DNA of 64,000 nt from Tanypteryx hageni (taxonomy: Eukaryota > Arthropoda > Insecta > Odonata > Petaluridae), in NCBI GenBank assembly GCA_028673005.1, contig CM054117.1, positions 35,790,061 through 35,854,060 on the forward strand. Direction: 5' to 3'. The notes below the pieces were generated by a model, which was given only the letters and a program-made list of their open reading frames with translations, made no database searches and was not told the origin of the DNA. Numbering within the stretch: position 1 is the stretch's first letter; each line of letters starts with the position of its first letter. This document shows, piece by piece, positions 57,003 to 64,000 of the stretch. A program made the position numbers and the translations under genes.

Positions 57003-58575
57003 TGGCCACAACTTTCTCCATATCTGTAATATTTATAAAAATTCCAAATAGGTTAAATGATAATAAATATTTTAAGGAACTGCGAGAAAAATTTAAAGAT
57101 TTTACAAAGAACAGAAATAAACTCAAACTAGTGGCGTATCTAGGGGGGGAGGGGGGTTGAGGGTTATAAACCCTCCTCTGGAAAAGGTATTGACGCCCCA
57201 AGATAATTACGAACGTCGGAACGAGTAAATAAAATTCATTAGTGTTTTACATGACGTCCTACAAGTTAACTTTCTTTAAAAGATGAGTTATGCGATCAGG
57301 GCTTCCCAAACTGAAGCAGTCTCGTGACAAAGGGGTCATGTGCACGACACTCCGTCGGCCGGAGGAGTGCCTATCTCGGGCTAAGTGGTCGATTCTATTC
57401 GGGCTTTTTTCGGGCCTTAAATGTGACCCATGTTCTTATTTGCTGAATGTAAACGCCTTAGCTCTGCTTGCTGTTTCTCTCTTTATTTATACCTAGCTCT
57501 TCATCTTATTTTCCATAAAGGCTTAGGAGAGAAAGAAATGCAATGTGGGTTGGAGGGAAGGCACTTATTGTTAGTGAAGAAAAAATACTTGACACTTCAG
57601 TGTCTTCTCAAGAAAGAAATTTGGTGCTGTGACGATGAGCCGAGATAAAAGAAGAATTTATTAAAACCTCTCCATAAACACAGTAGGAACTTTTTAAAAC
57701 TAAGATTAAAATATTTTAAAAATACAAAATCAAGACATTGACGTAGGATTGCACGAACGATTGGATTTTCATTTTATCATTGCCAAAATAAGTCTCATTC
57801 TATAACTTACGTAAATCGACTAAGAACGCAAAAGTAAATAAATTTTAATGTTATATCATATATATGGTTTATTATGCGTAATTATGATCAATCTATCGTG
57901 TCATTATCTATTTATGCAACGTATTTTGTTGAATCTCTAAAAAAAGGTCAGTGGAGATGTTAGTGATGAGGCTGATAAAAATTCCTGGATACGCCACTGA
58001 CTCAAACCATAGCCATCTGATATAGCCACGAAACTCCAAAAATTAAGAAAATAAAAAGAAGAATTACTAAGACATAACTAAACGTGAAGTGTTTACAATA
58101 GTCACCGGTAGGTGGTGTGGTTGTGCCAGCTAAAAATTTTAGTTTTTATAGTATCTCTTCAACAATGCATTTATGGGAAAATATTTCAAAACAAAGGTGA
58201 TAAAAAATTGAAGTGTCTGCAACATTTTTTCCAGTACTTTTTTACATTTATCAAGTATTAAAGCAAATATTTCAAAATAACGGATAAGTGACCAGAGTAA
58301 ACACCCACTTCCGGTTGATCAATTTATACCAAAAACTAATCAACTCATGCAACTTTTATAAAAATGTTAAATATAATATTTCGCTCTGATCTGAATAATA
58401 TTTTTTGAGTTAGAGCATCCACAAAAAACTGCCACATACACACATCATCGAGAAAATGGTCAAAACGTGTTCCAAGGACCTCAAAACGCGTATTTCCTTT
58501 GAAATCTCGAAATCGATTTTTTCATGAAAACAATACTTTCCTCTATGCTACGTATGGAGAAAGTAAAAATGTTTG
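57003..58575. mobile_element. 'GGAGAAAGT' family element split by a hAT insertion
   Basis: The left part TGGCCACAACTTTCTCCATA to AGAAATAAACTCAAAC continues after the inserted element with CTCAAACCATAGCCATCTGA and ends CTACGTATGGAGAAAGTAAA at about 58569. It is collinear with 22743-23450. Confidence 0.7.
57129..57999. mobile_element. Non-autonomous hAT element with 8-bp target duplication
   Basis: Terminal repeats TAGTGGCGTATCTAGG (left) and CCTGGATACGCCACTG (right). The octamer ACTCAAAC is exact on both sides (57121-57128, 58000-58007). 871 bp, and no transposase remains recognisable. It split an older element, so the relative age is clear. Confidence 0.85.
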
Positions 58576-59301
58576 ACCATATAAATAAACAATACGCCAT
58601 ATAAAAATCTATTAATCTGATTCACCCCAAATTTATATTAGAATGAACGTAGAAGATAAATTTCTCTACGGTAAATTAGGATGACCAACCGTCCCAAATT
58701 TTCGTCATTCGTCGTCCACTATGTTAAATGTTACAACTATTGCACCGCTTTTTGTAAAATCGTTATTTGAATCCCAAGTTGTCATTTAAACCGTTCTGGA
58801 ACACAGATATCTTTAATCTATTATATCTATGACTCCAAGGCTGATCCACCAATAAATGCAAGGCACCGCAATATGTCTCTCCTTATGGTTGCTATACATC
58901 TGAAAATATCCCTCCTTTGCTATCAGAAAAGTGGGTCTCGTTATAGTAATAAATACCCTTATAACTAGTACATAATCCTGTTCCTTGTCAAAAATATCTT
59001 TAGGCTTAAAAGTAGCTTTAGATAACGGTCCTAAATGAAGAGGACTGTTTTTCCGCATGTTTGCGCGCAGAGCAACCTAATAAAGAGATTTATACCGTAA
59101 TTTTGAAAAATGCCATTTTATTTCCGATAAAACGCGCGCTTATCTTCTCGCGGAAAAAGACGTCTGTTGAAAATTTGACATTCTCCTCACAGCCGAGCGA
59201 ACGAAGTGAGATAATGTCTGCTAAAAACTAAGGCAAATACTTATCAAGGACTATGGGAAAACCTTGGTTTCTCTGCCTTTCTATTTCTTTTACTCTCTTT
59301 C

Positions 59302-59310
<9 letters not shown>
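58576..59310. other. Unassigned stretch upstream of the GC-rich frame
   Basis: No gene. A plus-strand gene starting near 59374 would have its promoter here. Confidence 0.4.

Positions 59311-59334
<24 letters not shown>
59311..59334. repeat. (CT)n microsatellite
   Basis: Twelve CT units preceded by further pyrimidine-rich sequence. In insects GAGA tracts near promoters can bind GAGA-type factors; no such role is shown here. Confidence 0.85.
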
Positions 59335-59373
59335 ATCTCGCGAATTTCACCAGCTCGCGACTCGATCCAACGC

Positions 59374-59865
59374 ATGCCAAACGTTTTTAAAACAAAACTA
59401 TGGCTAAAGTGCGAAATTAAAAAAAAAATCTTCCGCAGATCCAGACTGTCGTGTGACGCACCGTTACCAGAGGAATCCGCCCCCTACGCTGGAAAGATGG
59501 GCGAAACCACGCAACAGCGACGAAAAGTCTTCCGGACCTTGAGGAAGATGGTGAGCATGGAAACGCTGTTGAAGAGCAAGGATGAAGACGACGGCGTGGC
59601 CGTCGGGGAGGAAGCGGAATGCCTCAGCGTGAAAGCGGCGGAGAGGAGGAGGATGAGCTTGAATCCGGAAGGTTTGACGGAGTCGGCGAGGGGGAAGGAC
59701 GAAGGTCGAATCAAACTGCTGAGGAACAAGTCGTTTCACTCGCAGACGTTCGAAGACGACAGAACGGAGATAAGAGGCGCCGGAGTGCAGAGGAACGGAG
59801 GCGAGCTAACTCCCCCTATCAGTCCCCCTTCCATCTCCTTATCTCTCCTCTACTTCTTCCGATAA
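59374..59865 (+). CDS. Unrecognised GC-rich open frame, possible first coding exon
   Basis: A 163-codon frame in a locally G+C-rich block. The central part (about residues 42-135: GETTQQRRKVFRTLRKMVSM, then acidic KDEDDGVAVGEEAE, basic AAERRRMSLNPEG, LLRNKSFHSQTFEDD) is charged, mostly helical-looking and not low-complexity, as expected for a real protein. The upstream in-frame ATG at 59497 (MGETTQQ) is an alternative start. A good donor (GAAGATG|GTGAGC) occurs near 59549, so the true exon could be shorter. No domain recognised. The other frames on both strands are also open, which lowers confidence. Confidence 0.35.
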   Translation: MPNVFKTKLWLKCEIKKKIFRRSRLSCDAPLPEESAPYAGKMGETTQQRRKVFRTLRKMVSMETLLKSKDEDDGVAVGEEAECLSVKAAERRRMSLNPEGLTESARGKDEGRIKLLRNKSFHSQTFEDDRTEIRGAGVQRNGGELTPPISPPSISLSLLYFFR

Positions 59866-59896
59866 CGTAATCACTTTTCGCGGACGATAATGTATA

Positions 59897-60957
59897 TCAT
59901 TATATAGCGACGACTCTTACAGAGGAGGATATAACATCATTCTATATAGACGTTCCTTACAGAGGAGGAGGAGGATATAACAGGAGGATACTAATGTTTA
60001 GGCACTTCCAGAAATACATAAACCTTGAAAATTTGTTTAAACAATTGCGAATTTTTAGCGGCCGCATTGTTGCACTTTTTTATGATTTTCGTTTTTTCTA
60101 GTCGATTTTGCAAAAAATCCTACCTAAGAAAAAAATTTCAAATCTCCAGCACATCTGGAAGTGCCTAAACATTAGTATCCTCCTGTTATCATTATATATC
60201 GACGACTCTTACAGAGGAGGAGGAGGAGGATATAGGAGGATACTAATGTTTAGGCACTTCCAGATGTGCTGGAGATTCGAAATTTTTTTATTAGGTAGGA
60301 TTTTGGACAAAACCTACTAGAAAAAACGAAATTCTTGAAAAAGTGCAACAATGCGGCCGCTAAAAATTCGCAATTGTTTAAACAAATTTTTAGGGTTTAG
60401 GCATTTTCGAATGTGCTACGGAGCTGAAATTTTTTTAATAAATAGAACTCTTTAAAAAAACGAAATAGGGATTATACAAATTTTGATATTTTAATTTTTT
60501 TGGCAGTTAAAAATTCTTAAAGTTTAAACAAATAGATAACTGTTTAGGTACTACGGGATGAGCTAGGAAGCTGAAATTTTCAGATTATTTACAGAGTAGT
60601 AAATTTGCACAAAAAAATTTCAATTTTACCATATATGAATTGCGGCGGCTGTTAAAAATTATTTAAATTTAAACAATTAGAAAAATATTATTTTACTTCT
60701 AGAAGTGCTACAATTTTAAAATTAGGGGAAAATGTGTAGCATTAGTACCCCATAATGAAGATAGTGTAAAATTTTTAAAATTGCAACATTTGGGGATTGT
60801 TTTAAACTATTATTTTTCATGTGGGTAAATCGAAAATCGCTGCGGAGGTGGAATCTTTAGAATTAAAAGACTATTTGTAATGATGAAATGTGTCTGAAAA
60901 ATGAAAGTTTTTCAAGGTGAGGTGAAATGCTTGCAGTATCCAAGCACCAACTACTAG
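59897..60957 (+). mobile_element. Helitron-like unit 1 (composite)
   Basis: Begins TCATTATATAGCGACGACTC after an A and ends with hairpin GCTTGCA/(C)CAAGC, then CTACTAG followed by T at 60957. Inside, the 5'-end motif (TCATT..ATA.CGACG..CTTACAGAGGAGG) recurs at 59937 and 60189, so several truncated copies are stacked. No Rep/helicase gene is present, so it is non-autonomous. Confidence 0.65.
60029..60390. repeat. Long inverted repeat, arms about 155 bp
   Basis: The left arm from AAATTTGTTTAAACAATTGC through AGCGGCCGCATTGTTGCACT to CTAAACATTAGTATCCTCCT is mirrored on the right from AGGAGGATACTAATGTTTAG to GCAATTGTTTAAACAAATTT. The 46-nt loop (60187-60232) holds a Helitron 5' end. Confidence 0.85.
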
Positions 60958-60959
60958 TA

Positions 60960-61931
60960 TCATTATATATAGACGTTCCTTACAGAGGAGGATATAACAT
61001 ATAACAGGAGGATACAAATGTCCAGCCCAAACTACAAGAGCTAGAGTTCTGAAAGTTTTGGTTTTTGTAGATATGATGGAGAAACCTTCAGATAAAATGA
61101 GACTTCTTACCTAAGTGACATGAGTTCGACTCCAGAAATTCCGAAAGTTGCGTTTTTCCCCATAAGAAAAGCATTGCGCCATTTTTGTAAATTAATTATG
61201 GGCACTTGCCGGTAAGCTAGAAAGATGAAATTTTCAGTGTTGTTAGATGGCCGCAATTTCTATTAGGAATTATTGTCACTTTTGCTTAATGAGTCTTGGG
61301 TTCGACTCCAGAGACCCCGGAATATCTCCCATAAGTTAGCATGGGAAAACGGAATCCAGTGTGTAGACCAATCTAATAAGTTTAGGAAGCTGAAATTTTG
61401 CAACCTTATAGAACTTTTCTCATAATCAACTATAAAAATCGAAAATTTTAAAATTGTGAATTTTAGGGGTTTTTATAACCCCATTTGAACATTAAAGTTT
61501 AATAATTTTTTAGGTACTACGGGATGAGCTAGGAAGCTGCAATTTTCAAATTATTTACAGAACAGTGTATTTGCACAAATAAACATTTCAATCTCTCCAT
61601 ATATATATATTGCAGCAACCGTTAAAAATGTTAAAATTTTAAACAATTAGAAAAATATTATTTTATTTCTAGATGTGCTACAACTTTAAAATTTGGCTGA
61701 AAGGTGTAGCATTAGTACCCCATAACGGAGAAAGTGTAAAATGTATAATATTGCAACATTTGGGGATTGTTTTAAACTATTATTTTTACATGTGGGAAAA
61801 ACGAAAATCGCTGCGGAGGTGAAATCTTTAGAATTAAAAGAATATTTGTAATGATGAAATATCTGTCTGAAAAATTAATGTTTTTTCAAGGTGAGATGAA
61901 ATGCTTGCAGTATGCAAGCACCTTCTACTAG
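60960..61931 (+). mobile_element. Helitron-like unit 2, head-to-tail with unit 1
   Basis: 972 bp from TCATTATATATAGACGTTCC to the hairpin GCTTGCAgtaTGCAAGC, ACCTTCTA and CTAG at 61931, followed by T. Only TA separates it from the CTAG of unit 1. The body repeats the body of unit 1 (TAGGTACTACGGGATGAGCT, AGCATTAGTACCCCATAA). Non-coding. Confidence 0.7.
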
Positions 61932-64000
61932 TATATATATATTTTCAAAGCGATGCATCTGATAGATCATTAAAAGGGAGGTTCGTAAACAGAATTTTCC
62001 GCTAATGAGACCTACGATTCGATAATAACTGCGAAAAATTCAAGGGTAAAGCTATTCGGATCGAATGGAAAAAAATAGAGAAAAGGACGGTTTGTTTTTC
62101 ATGTTTTGGGTGAGTACGGTGAGATTTTGGAAGGAACGTCTGCGAAATTTATTTGAATCATACGCGTCCCCCATTAAGACGCGGGTATGTAGAAATTTTG
62201 AAGGAAGAAAAAACGAGCTTGAGGATCGATCGTAGGATGTTTTGTATTCCAATGCAATTCTTTACCGTCCACGGTGATGGTTGTAAATGTTGCTAAGTCA
62301 CCTGCTGACGTGAGACAGTCATATCTCGATGTGGATGTCGATTGCAGACAGAAAAAAATACGGTCGTAACTTAATCCAACGACGCGTAAAACCTTCGGGC
62401 GACTATAGAGTTCCCTCTCTCGAGAACCGAAATAACCGGAACCAACTGTTTATAATCCGGTTCTTCGGTTCCGATGCTTATTTTAATAAAAAACAAGAGT
62501 GGAAAGATGCACACATCATGCGTGCATACATGCGAGGCAGAGGCGTTCTTTACGATTTATACAATCATGTAAAAAAGATAAATATTAATGGCTAAGTACA
62601 ATGTCTACGAACTGAAATGCCAGTAGCGATGCCAAGGAAACGTCGAATTTTTTATTCATCGGTTAATTTCCTAATCAATTGTAATTAATAAAACAATCGA
62701 CAATTATTTAAAACTTACCTCACTGGAATAGTAGTAATGTAATTTTTATGTTCACGTTCATTCCTTCGTGGTGAATTACCCATTTCTTTTCTCTTACGAA
62801 CGCTTTCTAAACGTAAAAAATGGACGTATTTACGTTCATTTCTTCGTCGTAGATTATCCATTTTTATAATGCTGCGTGCTGCGTACTCATGAAAGAAAAT
62901 TTAATTAATTAGGTATTTACAGCAGATATTGTTTACATCAGTTGTCCCGAAGATTGTTTTCGTTGACAACAAATAAAAAACACGGGTCCCAAGTGAATTA
63001 CGACTTTCTCGTTCGATTTTATTGAAATCGGCTACTCCTTCAATAAAAATGTGCTGAACAAAGCGTATGCTATTTGATTAGTTCTACGAAATTCTTTATA
63101 GACTTTTTCGTTATAAGTTATATTGTACGAGATATAAAGAAAAGATCATTTTTTGTCACCTGCAAAATGGCACTCCCGATTGGGTCACGTAAACTATTCA
63201 TATAATTTTCTTAGTTTTTTTGCCCCTATGTTCTAAATACCAAATTTAATCAACATCCGCCGAGTAGTTTCTGCATAGTTTCACAAACAAAAATCGTCCA
63301 CCCTAATTCGGCGTCGTCAGTTCTCTTTAATCACAAAACTCGTAATTAGGGAACTATTTTCAAACGTCTGGTTCCCCTTGTGACATTATGTTGCCTCGTG
63401 GCGTTTGAGATCTTTTAGGCCTCCTTTTGATATGTTAAAATCAGAGTTACAGACAGTGAATGTTGCCGAGAAATCAGTTCTTCCTTTTATTAACCACTTC
63501 AATTTACTTTCCCACTCAACCTTGTACTTCTGTCTATACAAAGATCTATCAATCGAAGTACTGTATTTTTTATTCATATTTTTATTTATTTGAGGGATAG
63601 AATAACTCAGTAAAAGTATTCGTTTAGAAATATTAGTGAAATACGATATGAATTTTTACGACGCCAGACAATACTACGGACTAGTACCAACTACGTAGTC
63701 TCATTTCTAGGCGCGCGCCAGGAAGCAACGTGATGTGATTCATGGGTCACACTGGAATCCCTTTCAGTGCTGCAATTTAGCGAATTTTTGAAGACTGTGT
63801 TCGAACTATATAGTTCCTTAAAAAGGCCATGGTGACTAATTGTAAATCTAGTGTATCAATTTAGCAACATTGCTGATTCTAGTGACTGGCTGTGCGTGCA
63901 GTGTACATATGCATTCATACGAATACTAAAAAGAGAGTCAAGGAAAAAATATAAATATTCCTTCGACTGCCGGTGTAGTTCCACAGCTTAGTTTAGCACA
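61932..64000. other. Right-end stretch without a recognised gene
   Basis: Mixed composition. Apart from the candidate exon at 62719-62861, nothing could be assigned. Confidence 0.4.
62719..62861 (-). other. Candidate small coding exon with strong donor
   Basis: On the minus strand the ATG at 62861 opens MDNLRRRNERKYVHFLRLES and continues VRKRKEMGNSPRRNEREHKN and YITTIPV, ending at CCAGTGAG|GTAAGT. The frame is 47 codons plus 2 bases. The DNA shows two diverged copies of an ACGTTCATTTCTTCGTCGT-like unit, which explains the repeated RRNER. No downstream exon was found, so this may be chance. Confidence 0.2.

Noticed and set aside
1..64000. CRISPR arrays, bacterial operons, endogenous viral genes, rRNA
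   Set aside because: None seen: no regularly spaced direct repeats, no prokaryotic gene packing, and no viral structural or replicase motifs; the reverse transcriptases are of LINE and Penelope type.

Overview
This is a eukaryotic, AT-rich, CpG-containing window from a repeat-rich arthropod genome, most likely an insect. The host genes are split by GT-AG introns. They encode a UDP-glycosyltransferase (UGT) with an N-terminal signal peptide and a C-terminal membrane anchor ending in a dilysine motif. The transposon mix (Penelope-like with GIY-YIG, RTE, jockey/CR1-like LINE, hAT of two lineages, Transib, mariner, pogo-like, Helitron) also fits an insect. I cannot name the species.

The biological core is a tandem pair of UGT genes on the minus strand. 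Gene B is complete: seven exons between 40915 and 19880 join in phase to 1599 bp (532 aa). Gene A shows only exons 1-3 (4694 to 792); its remaining exons would lie beyond the left edge. A direct segmental duplication (about 768-13068 and 36858-51639) carries exons 1-3, a CpG-rich putative promoter region and about 8 kb of upstream transposon debris. Exon 1 is nearly identical between copies, but exon 2, in the aglycone-binding half, has 16 differences of which about 14 change amino acids. This is the strongest functional signal in the window.

Layout: 1-550 LINE 3' end; 768-7300 UGT-A exons 1-3 and upstream region; 8525-13031 Transib remnant, Helitron end, hAT remnant, Penelope-like element and tRNA-like 72-mer; 13.9-19.7 kb small non-autonomous elements (fold-back, pogo-like, hAT MITE); 19880-40915 UGT-B, whose introns hold two RTE copies, a jockey/CR1-like endonuclease fragment, a mariner, a ZMYM1-like hAT, a second hAT and several hairpin elements; 41-51.6 kb copy B of the upstream region, with a complete 2.3 kb ZBED5-like hAT flanked by an exact 8-bp target duplication; 51.6-59 kb mostly unassigned, with nested elements at 57-58.5 kb; 59.3-59.9 kb a GC-rich open frame; 59.9-61.9 kb a head-to-tail Helitron cluster; 62-64 kb unassigned, with one candidate small exon.

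The most unusual mobile DNA is a 287-bp insertion at 31201-31487. It is built from an almost perfect inverted dimer with a hammerhead-ribozyme-like core, and it has an exact 13-bp target duplication. A relative of the same unit sits inside copy B with a 30-bp target duplication and is absent from copy A, so it moved after the segmental duplication.
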